A DNA stretch of 64,000 nt from Sabellastarte sp. h YS-2021 (lineage: Eukaryota > Annelida > Polychaeta > Sabellida > Sabellidae). Below, piece by piece: positions 31,950 through 44,937 of the stretch. Numbering within the stretch: the first letter of the stretch is position 1; every line of letters starts with the position of its first letter. Position numbers and translations under genes: made by a program. The notes under the pieces are model-generated. The model worked only from the letters and a program-made list of their open reading frames with translations. It did not search any database and had not been told where the DNA came from. Where the stretch lies: NCBI GenBank assembly GCA_964017235.1, contig OZ024928.1, positions 86,733,566-86,797,565 of the forward strand. The letters are read 5' to 3'.

Positions 31950-33505
31950 AGACCGGACCAGTGTCCGGAGGGACAGAAAATGTTTATCAAAATACCAAAT
32001 GTCCCAAATGTGGCACACAATCGGCCTGTAGGGTCCAGACTAAGCCCTTTTTCGGGAACTTAGGAAGCCTTGGGGGCTGGACCCTAGGTATTACAAATGT
32101 TCAAGGAGGGATACTTACTCCCATATACCTATACAAGAACAATCCAGGTAATGCCTGCTATTCGGTTTTGTCCACAGCACCTTTGGAGTTCACTGTGATA
32201 CCAAAGGAGGTGAAACTTGTGACCATACACAAGGACTTAAGAAGCCACCAGTACCTAGACGACTGGTTGGTGAGAGCCAGATCCCAGGCTTGTCTCCAAC
32301 ATTCACAGGAACTAGTAAATAATGTGTCAGCCACTGGGTTGGCTGATGAACTTACAGAAATCAGAGCGGGAGCCCAAACAAGACTTTGATTTTGTAGGCT
32401 ACCAGTTCGACTTCAGGTCTGATCGGTTCCGACCGACTCTGGACCGGTGACAGAACCTTCAAGAGACTATGTTAAAACTGCTATCCCTACCGGCTTGCCC
32501 GGTCCGGGAATTCATGTCCTTGATAGGTTACTGACAGCTACAGAAAGCAAGTTAGTCTAGGTCGACTTCATATGAGACCCATACAGTGGCATCTCAAAAC
32601 AACTGGAGGGTACCAGGATCACTGGAAAAGGTGATCCAAGTCCCTAGGTCCCTGCACCCCCATTTACAATGGTGGCTGAAGGAAGACGATGTACTTACAG
32701 GCCAACCATTATACCCAAGAAAGCATGCTCTGCAAATATTTACAGACGCATCAATAAAAGGGTGGGGCGCTCACTTAAACGAGCACACTGCAGGAGGAAC
32801 CAGGTCCCTCCCGGGAAGCAAGCTGCACATAACTATCTAGAATTTAAAGTAGGCTTCCTGGCTTTAAAAGAGTTCCAAGAACTTTGCTCAAACAAGATAG
32901 TACTTGTAGCAACTGACAACACCACAGTAGTGTCATACATAGACAAGGAAGGAGGCATGAGGTCGGGCCCACGTGTGCCCTACTATGGAGAATCTTGACC
33001 TGGTGTACCAGGAAACAAGTGACTCTAAGCCTGACACATTCCAGGCCGGCTGAAAGTGGTAGCAGACAAGCTATCCAGGCTAGGCCAGACCATTCAAACA
33101 GAGTGGTCTCTCCTTCCAGAGGTCTTCCACTCAATCTGCAGCAGGTGGCACCGGCTCAAATAGACTTATTTGCTATCAGGTTCAACAACAAGTTGCCTCT
33201 GTTTGTGTCTCCGGTACCGGATCCCCTGGCCACAGCAGTGGATACACTCAGTATGCTATGGTAGGATCTGAAAGCATACACCTTCCCACCATCAGCCATA
33301 TTGGGCAAGTGGTGGAGAAGTTGCAAGACTCCCCATGCAAGAGAATCATTCTGATTGCTCCGGGGTGGCCCAACATGCCTTGGTTTTGGGATCTAGTGGC
33401 CATGTCCAGCCACATCCCGCTGAGCCTGCCCAATCTGTCCAGCCTGTTCACAGCCATTCGATCAGATCCCTCACAGAAATCTGACAAATCGTAATCTCCA
33501 TGCAG
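31950..33505 (+). pseudogene. DIRS RT-RNase H remnant (copy 3)
   Basis: Pieces in several frames: CPKCGTQSACRVQ, then PLEFTVIPKEVKL and HQYLDDWLVRARSQ, then LQIFTDASIKGWGAHLNE, LVATDNTTVVSYIDKEGG and APGWPNMPWFWDLV. The stretch from the RT palm start to LPFGLST is deleted, along with the first catalytic aspartate. Non-functional. Confidence 0.9.
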
Positions 33506-34868
33506 GGCTCCTAGAGCCTCAGCAATCGAGGAGCAGGACTTGTCTGAGGCAGTGGCAGCAAGAATTGAGACTCCTCAAAGGGGGGGTCAATCAGATCAGT
33601 CTATGAGGCAAATGGTTCATTTGTACCAAGTGATGTATCATTCATCAGGTGTACTTCGGGCACCACATGTAAAGTCAGTTGCTGACTTCCTTAGGTACCT
33701 GTTTCTGGACAGGAAGTTGCAGCCCAGTACCATTGATGGTTACAGGTCAGCCATTGCTGATAGTCTAGAAATTTGCCCATCAATTTTAGTAAGGATGAAA
33801 ATCTCACTCGTCTCCTGGATAGCTTCCACTGAGACAGACCCAAAGGCCTGAGGGAAACCCCTTCCTGGAACCTCTCCCTGGTTTTTGCACCAGCTGACAA
33901 GGTTCATTTTGAGCCAATTAAAGGCCTCCTTGAAGCATTTGACCTTCAAGGCAGTTTTTCCTCTTGGCCCTGGGTTCGGGCAAGCATAGAAGTGAGATAC
34001 ATGCTTGGCAAACAGCCCAGCACCATTGATGGTTATAGGTCACCCATTGTTGATAAACTGGAAATTCACCCTTCAACATCAGTAAGGACGAAAATCTCAC
34101 TCGTCTCCTGGATAGTTTCTGCGGAGACAGACCCAGAGGCAGGAGTGGCATACCTTCCTGGAACTTCTCACTGGCCGTGCACCAGCTTAGACTCCTTTTG
34201 ATCCAATCAAGGAGGCCCCCTTGAAGCATTTGACCTTCAAGACGGTATTCCTCTTGGCCCTTGGGTCGGGCAAGTGCAAAAGTGAGATTCATGCCTGGCA
34301 AAACTGATATATTGGACACCAATCCGATTGGTCAAAGGTGTCCCTGTATCCATCACCCAGCTTTCTATCCTAGAATCAGCTGGCCATAGAGTGTCCAGTG
34401 TGGCCCCTGGGGTTATAACAGCCCTGGCCTCGACTCTGGATAGATCCCTCAAGTCTGACAGGTCCCTCTGTCCGGTCAGAGCATTATGCTACTATTTGGA
34501 CAGGACCTCAGACATCAGGCAGAATAAGGAGGTGGTTTTTGTTTCCTTTAAGAAAGGTTTCAACAAAGACATCTCACCTGCCACTATCTCCTCTTGGATC
34601 AAGCAGACTGTGATCCTATGTTATGAGCTCTCTGACCAGGAGGCCCACATTTAACATCAGGTTAAAGCCCATGATGTCAGGGCCTTTGCTGCTTCTAAGG
34701 CCTTCCAGTCGGGAGTCTCCTTAGATCCAATCTTGTCAGCCTGCCACTGAAGTCACAATACCTTCACACAGTTCTATATGAAGGGCGGGGCTTGGGCTGA
34801 TTCAGAGCTTTACCAATTGGGCTCAGTAGTTGCTGCTCAGCAGATCCACAAGTGGCCCTTAGATTGAG
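33506..34868 (+). pseudogene. DIRS tyrosine recombinase remnant (copy 3)
   Basis: Matches the recombinase of copies 1 and 2 in pieces: SEAVAARIETPQR, KSVADFLRYLF, PSTIDGYRSAIAD, KSDRSLCPVRAL, VVFVSFKKGFNKDISPATIS and HDVRAFAASKAF (different frame). It has stops and frameshifts throughout and an internal ~294-bp duplication (33719-34012 and 34013-34306). Confidence 0.9.
33719..34306 (+). repeat. Tandem duplication within recombinase remnant
   Basis: 33719-34012 and 34013-34306 are diverged copies of the same segment, from CAGCCCAGTACCATTGATGG to ATGCTTGGCAAA/ATGCCTGGCAAA. Copies 1 and 2 have it once. Confidence 0.85.
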
Positions 34869-35220
34869 GAGATTTGTATATATGTATAAACAGTTTCTTC
34901 ATGTACATAAGAATTAAGTGTGGCGTGCTTCCTTTGGGAGGTTTATTTGCATTCTGGGACTGAACTCATCCCTCTCTTCCCCTACCTCAGAGCAGGTCTG
35001 CAAAAAAGGGGGGGGGGCGACGGCGGTATAGCCCCGGGTAACCGGCTGCTGGCAACCGACCATGGCCTTGCAGGGTTTCCTGACCTTAAAGTCAACCCAG
35101 GCCTGGACCTATAGGTCTCCTGACAAAGTCAGCCTAGACCGTAGGTTAAAATTTGCTATTACTTGTGAGTTCACATAAGTCCCTAGTAACTTACCCGCCG
35201 ACCAAGCGGTAGTTATTCAG

Positions 35221-35314
35221 CAATTGTCCATTGGATAGGATGTATTAACGCAATAAAATTGCAAATTTAATAAGTAAATTAAATTTTTATAAGTTAATAC
35301 CCTATCCAATGGAC
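35221..35314 (+). repeat. Internal complementary region, DIRS copy 3
   Basis: Complement of left end then right end, joint AACGCAATAAAATTGCAAAT. Better conserved than the coding part. Confidence 0.92.
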
Positions 35315-35370
35315 ACACAAGACCCTCCCACCGACCCCGCTATCAGCTTACTAGGGGTCTAATAGTTTTA

Positions 35371-35588
35371 GACAACGAAAAAGATGCTATGACGTCATGT
35401 TGTCTAGACAGGAAGTAAATACCATGCGCCACCTGGCGAATGCACAGTACTGGGACCGGCCAGCCGGTGGAAACACAGGACGTCTTTTTCTGGCGTTTGG
35501 CGGGCCGGTCTGCGCCGACCGGTTTAGCAATTGTCCATTGGATAGGGTATTAACTTATAAAAATTTAATTTACTTATTAAATTTGCAA
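35371..35588 (-). repeat. Right inverted terminal repeat, DIRS copy 3
   Basis: Inverted match to 29146-29340 with the right-only extension ending ATTTGCAA. It keeps TGACGTCA near 35389. Confidence 0.9.
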
Positions 35589-35873
35589 GTTTCTGTGTTG
35601 ATGGTTTCTCTTTTGATATGAATGTTTCATGTTCGCTTAATCTTAATGTGTTTTATTTCATGTTTTAACCCAACATTTTCTCCATTTCAAAGTATTCTGG
35701 GATATTTGGTTGCAATATTTTTAATAGCAAACTATAAACTTTGCAATTGCAATATATTTAAAATCTTATCGCCCCACAGCCTTTAAGTTGGGCTTTTGGG
35801 TGGGTGGCAGGAAAAAGGTAACTTGGGCTGTATCTCAGAAACCGTGAGGTAAGATGTTGATGCATTGTATTTA

Positions 35874-38586
35874 TATCCCCAGACGAAAGTCGGGGATATA
35901 TTGGATTCAGGTCCGTCGCGCCGCCGTAGAAATTTCCTTGTGGACGCGATAACTCAAAAACCAATTAATTTTTTTTTTTCAAACTTGGTACACATGTTAA
36001 GGATGCCCAAAGGAAGATCCCTATTTTAAGGTGACCTTAAACTCCAAATAATAAAGAACTTATGGCCACCTTAAGGCCAGAAATTGCACTTTTGACCACT
36101 TAGAGCCCTCTAGGTCACAAACTATGAGGTGTATCTGGCTTAAATTTTACCTGAGAACACATTAATATATTCTTAGTACATGTGCCGAAAATCAAGACTT
36201 TAAGTTGAGGAGAAAATTGTGTTTGGGGCCCATAAAGACCCCACTTAGGACTTTTTTCCTAGATTTTTAACATATTTTGCCCTATAATTTGGAAGTGGTA
36301 ATTCTGATGAGTCTCAAACTGCTCTAGGTGTAACTCTTATATGTAATCCTTGTCTGTGAAAAATTTAAAGGCTGTAGGTTTACCTGTTAGGCCGACTTGA
36401 GGTCTCAAAATTGCCCACAGAGACCCAATTTATGGACTTTTTACCACCTTCAAGCGCTGTAGCTTTCAAACAATGTCTCTCATCTAAGTGAAATATCATC
36501 TGAGAATATATCAATATGTTTTTTTTTTGTATGTACTCCAAAATTTAGGCCTTTAATAGACATTTAACCCATGTATGAGGACCATAAATCCCCACCCGAG
36601 TGACCCTTTTTAGACATTTTCACATATTTTGCCCTGTAACTTGGAAATGTAAGTCTGAGAAGTTTCAAACTGTATTAGATACATATTCTGTGTGTAATCT
36701 TAGTATGTGACAAATTTTAAGTCTGAAGCTTTAATTTGAAGGCCACATTGAGGTCTCTGACGGGCTCCCAAAGACCCAGTATTTGGACTTTTTGCCACCT
36801 TTAAGCCCTGTGACTGTTAAACTATGTGACTGATAGGGCTGAAATCCCATCTGGGAATGCATTATTATGTCCTTTCTACATGTGCCGAAAATCAAGGCTT
36901 TTAGTAGACATTTAACCTGTGTATGAGGGCCATAAACACTCACCCAAATGACCTTTTTTGACATTTTTTTCCGTATTTTGCCCTGTTATTTGGAAATGCT
37001 TAGTGTGACAAGTCTTAAACTGTATTATATATAATTTTTGTTTGTTATGTTTGTCCCCCAAAAAGTTTCAGTTCTGTAGTTTAATTGCTAAGGTCTCTTT
37101 AACAATTGTAAAATGCCCACAGAGACCCAGTTTATGGATATTATACCACTTTAAAGCCCTGTAACTGTCGAACTATGTGGGTCATAGAGCTGAAATCTTT
37201 GAATTTTTCAAAGGAAGTGCCTGTCTATTTAAATTTTTATTAATAATGTTATGGCTATCTTAGGCTTTTAAGTACTTATTTTTGTGTGTTATCTCTCTGC
37301 TTGCTGAGTTTTTAACTTTTTAAAATGAAACTGGTTAAACATATTCAAGTAGGCAAAATGGACACTGTTATTTTCTGGTGAGCTATAAGTCCAATATTAA
37401 TGAAATTATAGCCTTATGTAGTAAAAATAGGGGATTTTTAACCCTCAACTAGCCCAGTTTTATTCAGTTTGCCTCAGTTAATTTTGACACAGTTCCTACA
37501 GTTACTAACTCATTTCAGTTGATAATCACATTCTTAAAATTCTCAATTCTGAATTATTATTATAAATCTGTTCTTGTGGTTTGATAATTTATATTTAATT
37601 CTGGAGGTATATAATTTTCCTGTTGGACATTCCTTATTTATATATTTGATTTTATTTTAGTGATAAGATTAACTGAGCTTTTTGTATTTGATTACCCCTT
37701 TTGTTTGTTTACCATTTGTGCTGTAGCACTCTATCTCTTTGTAGTCCCACCCCCCATCCACCTCTGGGACCTCCAGCTATTGAGTGACACTAAATAAACA
37801 AAGGTATTGAATGATATCAAATGAGAAACAAAGAACCAGATTTTTCAGTGGGGTTGCAGATCTTCTGTAACAGTGAGAGAGGTGTGGAGAAGGGGAGAGG
37901 GGTGGGGTGGGGTTAGGAGATGGGGTTTGCTTCATTATCTAATAAGACAAAGGGGAGTCAGAACTGAGATTGTGTCACATATTTAGGTTGCATATATATG
38001 GACCACATATATAGGAATTGAGGAAATGAATAACTGAAAAACAATGCAAATTCTAAAAATAATATAATAAAATAATAATATAAATAATATATAATTTTTA
38101 AATAATATTTTATTTGTGAACAAATATAGAAACAGATGTGCGCTTTTGGGATTATGAATCATTTAAATACTTTGAAAATAGGTTCAGAGTCACCCTTTGC
38201 AGGAAGATTGAAAAGTATGATGAGTTGAGTTAGAAATAATATTTTATTTGTCAACAAATATAGAAACAGATATGCTCTTTTGGGATTATTAATTTGGAGT
38301 GGACATTCGATCATCAATCATTTAAATACTTTGAAAATAGGTTCAGAGTTATCATTGCAGGAAGATTGAAAATATGCTCTGTTGAGTTATGTATTCGGCG
38401 TCTGGGGATACACCATCTTCCTTGGGAAGATATAAACTTAGTAGATTGATGTGCTGAAGTTCATATAACTTTCCCAAGATTTATGGCAGACAACAAATGG
38501 CTTACATAAAAAATTCCCGATCAAAACCTGTGGCATGAGTGATGACCTGTCTGGGGATATGTTGGCGCCGAGTTGGCCCAATCTAG
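35874..38586 (+). mobile_element. Family A Helitron-like element, copy 2
   Basis: The 5' end TATCCCCAGACGAAAGTC folds on GGGGATA. Near the 3' end GTCTGGGGATA is the inverted 5' copy, then a hairpin-forming segment (TTGG...CCAA) and CAATCTAG. It splits the tail of a minus-strand SINE. The body has about three and a half diverged ~350-bp units (landmark TATTTTGCCCTGTAACTTGG near 36285, 36630 and 36980). No protein domain. Confidence 0.75.
38065..38390 (+). repeat. Tandem duplication in family A copy 2
   Basis: A segment starting AATAATATTTTATTTGTGAA and ending near GCAGGAAGATTGAAAA occurs twice, at about 38100-38215 and 38234-38370. Confidence 0.8.
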
Positions 38587-38807
38587 TTATTTATTTGGGT
38601 TTTAACACATTGTATAAGTCATATCACAATGGGTAGCTTTATGGGTAGAAGAAACCAGTACATACAGTTGGTCAAGGTTCTGTACTGTAAACTGCCGACC
38701 AACGGCAAGCAACTACCAGCTTTCCCACTTAAGGTCAGGCTGGGATTCGAACTACGATCTCAGAGGTGGGAGGTGAGAGTGTCACCACTGTTCCAACGTG
38801 GCCCCTG
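38587..38807 (-). mobile_element. Type A SINE, copy 3 (minus strand)
   Basis: Reverse complement of the type A SINE: B box complement GGGATTCGAAC, head complement ending GTGGCCCC. Its T-rich tail complement is at 38587 and 35870-35873. The 11-bp duplication GATGCATTGTA lies at 35859-35869 and 38808-38818, outside both the SINE and the family A element, so the SINE inserted first and the family A element then landed in its tail. Confidence 0.9.
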
Positions 38808-39544
38808 GATGCATTGTAGGAACATTAATTAGGGGATGTAGGTGTGCAATGTCATGATATGGCCTTGATTTGACCTTTGACCAATGCTGTAGTGACCTTG
38901 ACCTTTAACATCTTGTCCAGGTTGTATCTCAGAAACTTTAAGGGGTAGGGAGTTTTTATTTGTTAGGGAGATTGGTTAAAGGGTGTGGGTATGCAACATC
39001 ATGGTGTGACGTTTGACCTTGGCTCTGCCATATTTAGGACATATTTCTCTTATGTCAAAGATAACTTGATTGCTGCAACTGATTATTGTACATGTATGTA
39101 CTTTTACTTAATAATGCTGTTTCCAGTGACAGCCGTACTTCAATGGATAAATTTTACAGCTTCATAATTAAGCGTCCCTGAAAAGGGCGCTTATTTGATT
39201 TCACGTCAGTTTCCTTGCCGCCGCTGCCACATTATGGTCTCCCTTGAATATCTCCCTTATTATTGGAAGCTTTTAACCATATTTGGCAGCTTTATACCTT
39301 AGGCTTGGGAAAAATTTTCCACATGCTTAAATTTGACCTTTGATCTTTATCAAGGTCACAATATCAAAAAATAGTTTTTTTGGGTACACCCACCCGTCAT
39401 CGCCGCTCAACAAATCTATTGACCGCAGAGGCTTGTAATTATACACGCATGTTCATACTATCAAAAACGCGAGCTGATTAGATTTTGGGCGCGATCTGAT
39501 GAAAAATGACTGATTTATGAGCGATTTTCTCACACTTACCAACC

Positions 39545-40730
39545 AGAAAACTTAAAATTCATGTGAACCCCCCTATTATCTTCTTAAGTATTGCATTTAG
39601 AGCCATAAAATGTATTGAGAGGTAGTAGGAAACCATATGTGGAGAAAGCAAGTCAAATTTCCTCCCGACCGCCCTGTAGGGGTCAAACTGGGGGTCGTAA
39701 AATAGCCAATTTTGACATTTTTCCTTATATCTCCTTTATTATTGGTTTTAGAGCTTTAGAATGAGAGGTATTGGGAAACCATATGTGAAGAGTCTAGATA
39801 GCCGGTAAGATTTAACCCCGACACCCCCCCCCCCCCCCCCATGGGTTAAACTGGGGTCATAAAATAGCCGATTTTGTGTTTTTGCCTTATATCTCCTTTA
39901 TTCTTGCTTTTAGAGCTTTAGAATATATTAAGAGGTATTGGGAAACCATATGTGAAGAGTCGAGATAGCCAGTCAGATTTACCCCCCTTATGAGTCAAAC
40001 TGGGGTAATAAAATAGCCGATTTTGTGTTTTTGCCCTATATCTCCTTTATTCTTGCTTTTAAAGCTTTAGAATGTATTCAGACGTATTGGGACACGATAG
40101 GTGAAGAGTCAAGATAGCCGGTCAGATTTAACCCGACCCCCTTCCCCCCCATGGGTCAAACTGCAGTCATAAAATAGCCGATTTTGTGTTTTTACCTTAT
40201 ATCTACTTTATTTCTTGCTTTTAGAGCTTTGCAATGTATTAAGAGGTATTGGGAAACCTTATGTGAAGAGTCTAGATAGCCGGTCAGATTTACCCCCGAC
40301 CCCCCTTGTGGGTCAAACTGGGGTCATAGAATATCAATTTTTGCCTCACATCTTCTTTATTATTGGTTTTACAGCTTTACAAGTTTTAAGAGGTAGTGGG
40401 AAACCATATATGGAGGTCTTAAGAGCTGGTCACGCCAGGGTCATGGAATACAATTTCTACTTTAATATTTCAACATTAATGATGTCATTATCTTAATGTT
40501 ATTTTCATATGTTCGTGTAAAGGGTGTAACTTTTTGAAATTGCACTCACAACTTCTACATACTATTAAATCAGGCAAAATACATTCCTAGTTTGTTGTCA
40601 TCATCTAAAATTATGATATGCATCAAATTGTGCTTGTTTTATTGTAAAAAATTGGGTCCAAATATTTACAAACTTATTTCGGTGCAGCAGTTTGATAATG
40701 ACACATTTATAAATTCCCTTTTTCAGCTCA
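39545..40730 (+). repeat. Tandem duplicated unit in family C element, copy 1
   Basis: Runs from AGAAAACTTAAAATTCATG to TTTCAGCTCA. Inside are about five ~150-bp subunits (GGGTCAAACTGGGGTCATAA, TTATATCTCCTTTATT, GAGGTATTGGGAAACCATAT). Copy 2 starts at 40731. C-runs near 39825-39840 vary in length. Confidence 0.85.
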
Positions 40731-40929
40731 GAAAACTTAAAATTCATGTGAAGCCCCTATTATTATCTCCCGCCGGCTGGGCGGGAGATTATAAAACGCA
40801 TTCCGTGCGTGTGTTCGTGTGTTATGGAGTGTGTGTCACGCTTTTATAAAGGGCTGTACATCACACTGGTTGTTTCTCCTTGGCCTTTTCAATGTTTTTT
40901 AAGACCTTATTGCTTATGTCCTTTCATTT

Positions 40930-41940
40930 GATGCTGTTATTTCACACCTAGGACCATAGCTAAGTGAGTAATAGCAATGGTGGCTACTTTGAGTAAAGTG
41001 CTCATAACTCCAAAACGACTGCATTTAGAGTGTTTCTGTAGAATACGTTGTTCAGCTACTTTCTCCATGCCTACAAGATGGTACCATTTTTAGGGTTCTA
41101 TCTTCATAGCTAAGTGAGTAATAGCTATTTTCTGTTATTAACAATGAGCAAAATGAGTAAATTGATTTTGTCTTTGTAACTGTTACTTACAATATTGGCC
41201 TGAAATATGTTGTTCAACAACTCCTTTATGTACTATATCGTGGTGAGGTGTCCAAGGTGTAGCACCATAGCTAACTGAGTAATAGCTATACTAAGTTTAA
41301 CATTTGACCATTGAGCAAGTCACTTATAACTCAAAAACTATTGAATATAGAGGATTTTTGTCGAATATGTTGTTCACCTATCTGTTGGATATACTGTATT
41401 GTGCATTTTCACAGCTGTAACTCCATAGCTAACTGAGTAATAGCTACTTTGATGATAACCATAATGAGTAAATGGCTTATATCTTCAAAAGTATTGCAGC
41501 TACACAATTTTGTTCCAATATGTTGTTCAGCTACTATCTCCACAGCTACAACATGGTCACTAGTTTGGAAGTGTATCTCCATAGCTAAGTGAGTAATAGC
41601 TACTTTGTCAATTTTTAATGATAACCATAATGAGTAAATTCCTTATATCTTCAAAAGTATTGCAGCTACACAATTTCTCTCAAATAAGTTGTTCATCTAC
41701 TTTTTTGTGAACTGTAACATATTTAAGTTTCACAACTGTTGCTCAATCTACAAGTGAGTAATGGCTACTTTATTGCTACTTTTGGTGAAAATGTGAAAAA
41801 TGACAAATATCTCGCAAACCGTAATAGCTACTTTGTCAATATTTAATGATAACCATAATGAGTAAATGCCTTATATCTTCAAAAATATTGCAGCTACACA
41901 ATTTCTCTCAAATAAGTTGTTCATCTACTTTTTAAGTCAT
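40930..41940. repeat. Satellite, diverged long-monomer part of family B copy 1
   Basis: Units of roughly 160 bp with CATAGCTAAGTGAGTAATAG and ATGAGTAAAT; related to the 320-bp dimers at 6324-8645. Confidence 0.85.
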
Positions 41941-43955
41941 TCATCTACTTTTGGGAGAGCTTTCACTTGGTGAAGTTTTAGACCCATAGCTAATTACTCA
42001 CCTACTCAAAATGAGTAAATGCGAATTATCGCTAAAAGTATTGCAGATAGCCAATTTTTCTCAAATAACTCATTCACCTACTTTTGGGAGAGCTTTCACT
42101 TGGTGAAGTTTCAGACCCATAGCTAATTACTCACCTACTCAAAATGAGTAAATGCGAATTATCGCTAAAAGTATTGCAGATAGCCAATTTTTCTCAACTC
42201 ATTCACCTACTTTTGGGAGAGCTTTCACTTGGTGAAGTTTCACACCCATAGCTAATTACTCACCTACTGAAAATGAGTAAATGCGAATTATCTCTAAAAG
42301 TATTGCAGATAGCCAATTTTTCTCAAATAACTCATTCACCTACTTTTGGGAGAGCTTTCACTTGGTGAAGTTTCAGACCCATAGCTAATTACTCACCTAC
42401 TCAAAATGAGTAAATGCGAAGTATCGCTAAAACTATTGCAGATAGCCAATTTTTCTCAAATAACTCATTCACCTACTTTTGGGAGAGCTTTCACTTGATG
42501 AAGTTTCAGACCCATAGCTAATTACTCACCTACTCAAAATGAGTAAATGCGACTTATCTGTAAAAGTATTGCAGATAGCCAATTTTTCTCAAATAACTCC
42601 TTCACCTACTTTTGGGAGAGCTTTCACATGGTGAAGTTTCAGACCCATAGCTAATTACTCACCTACTGAAAATGAGTAAATGCGAATTATCTCAAAGTAT
42701 TGCAGATAGCCAATTTTTCTCAAATAACTCGTTCACCTACTTTTGGGTGAACTTTCACTTCGTGAAGTTTCACACCCATAGCTAATTACTCACCTACTCA
42801 AAATGAGTAAATGCGAATTATCGCTAAAAGTATTGCAGATAGCCAAGTTTTCTCAAATAACTCATTCACCTACTTTTGGGAGAACTTTCACTTGGTGAAG
42901 TTTCACACCCATAGCTAATTACTCACCTACTCAAAATGAGTAAATGCGAATTATCGCTAAAAGTATTGCAGATAGCCAATTTTTCTCAAATAACTCTTTC
43001 ACCTACTTTTGGGAGAGCTTTCACTTGGTGAAGTTTCATACCCATAGCTAATTACTCACCTACTCAAAATTAATAAATGCGAATTATCTCTAAAAGTATT
43101 GCAGATAGCCAATTTTTCTCAAATAACTCATTCATCTACTGTTGGGAGAGCTTTCACATGGTGAAGTTTCAGACCCGTAGATAATTACTCACCTACTCAA
43201 AATGAGTAAATGCGAATTATCTCTTAAAAGTATTGTTCTTTGCCAATTTTTCTCAAATAACTCATTCACCTACTTTTGGGAGAGCTTTCACATGGTGAAG
43301 TTTCAGACCCATAGCTAATTATTCACCTACTCAAAATGAGTAAATGCGAATTATCGCTAAAAGTATTGCAGATAGTCAATTTTTCTCAAATAACTCATTC
43401 ACCTACTTTTGGAAGAGCTTTCACATGGTGAAGTTTCACACCCATAGCTAATTACTCACCTACTCAAAATGAGTAAATGCGAATTATCTCTAAAAGTATT
43501 GCAGATAGCCAATTTTTCTCAAATAACTCATTCACCTACTTTTGGGAGAGCTTTCACTTGGTGAAGTTTCACACTCATAGCTAATTACTCACCTACTCAA
43601 AATGCGTAAATGCGAATTATCGCTAAAAGTATTGCAGATAGCCAATTTTTCTCAAATAACTCATTCACCTACTTTTGGGAGAGCTTTCACTTGGTGAAGT
43701 TTCACACCCATAGCCAATTACTCACCTACTCAAAATGAGTAAATGCGAATTATCTCTGAAAAGTATTGCAGATAGCCAATTTTTTCTCAAATAACTCATC
43801 CACCTACTTTTGCAAGGGCCTTCACATAGTGAAGTTTCAGACCCATAGCTAATTACTCACCTACTGAAAATGAGTATATGCGAATTATCTCTAGAAGTAT
43901 TGCAGATGGCCAATTTTTCTCAAATAACTCATTCACCTACTTTTGGGAGAGCTTC
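41941..43955. repeat. Satellite array, about 133-bp period (family B copy 1)
   Basis: About fifteen units with CACCTACTTTTGGGAGAGCT, GGTGAAGTTTCA, CCATAGCTAATTACTCACC and AAAATGAGTAAATGCG. Same monomer as 58146-64000. Confidence 0.93.
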
Positions 43956-44937
43956 AAACCAACCTGTGGAAAAGCACAGGGTAAGGGTAAGACCTTGGGC
44001 CCCTTCTTTGAGGTGGAATGAAGATATCCAAACCTTTTTAGTGCATATCTTACATGTACATAACTGCGGAATATGTACATTCAGTGGCTCTAACTCTGGA
44101 ATGTGGCCATTCGATGGCCAAATCATTGAATGGGTATATGCTATGATTTGCCATTGAATGTGTACATTCAGTTGCCAGAACTATTGAATGTATACATTCC
44201 ATGCTGTGAGTAATGGAATGTATAAATGACTTTGTGACAAAAGAAAGACAATGTACAAAAAAAAACATTTTATTAGTACATTAAAACATTAAAAACAACT
44301 ATGAAATGTAAATTTTTAGTAAATGGCACAAACATATTGATCAAGTACATCGTTTTGATATTTCAAAAATGTTCCTGTCATTAACCATTATTACTTTGAT
44401 TTCCTTTTTATCTTTCAACCATTTCATTAGTACTAAACCACAAAGAGAAACTTATGAAATGCACAACATTACTTCATACAGCTATTGCTGAAGCCCATGA
44501 TAATTAGATTTATTATTATTCTTCATTATTTAGCATACGCAGGGAATCTTTTCATGTTATTGGATTTCATCTTAAAGTTAATGTGATTGTCCTGAACAAT
44601 ACATTTCTAATTTCAATAACAAACATCTTTGATGTGTACGCAACAGATTCTTCTTTTTACAAGTTTCATTCTCTATTGCTAATTGCCTTTTATTGTAATT
44701 TGCTTTTACTGACGATATTTAATTGTATCGTGTATAGAACCTGCAAAACATTGATAGTGTCAACAATTATTTATTTGTGACTACATTTCAAACTAATTAT
44801 AACATAACGAAACTGTAAATGTTGCTTGTACAATAAATCAATCGTTCTATCAATATTAAATGATTACTGTGTATTATTAAGAAAATACATACATATACAT
44901 CTATATAGATACAGAGAAGAAAATAAATTGGTGGTCA
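43956..44937. other. Non-coding part of family B copy 1
   Basis: 44060-44225 holds several short palindromes of the form GAATGTGTACATTC and GAATGTATACATTC. The rest is AT-rich with no gene recognised. Confidence 0.55.

Larger units (their letters stand above)
29146..35588 (+). mobile_element. DIRS-type retrotransposon, copy 3 (degenerate)
   Basis: Both terminal repeats and the internal complementary region are well kept, but all coding regions are broken. Much of gag is replaced by short tandem repeats, RT lacks its central part, and the recombinase has frameshifts and an internal duplication. Ends are the same as in copies 1 and 2. Confidence 0.93.
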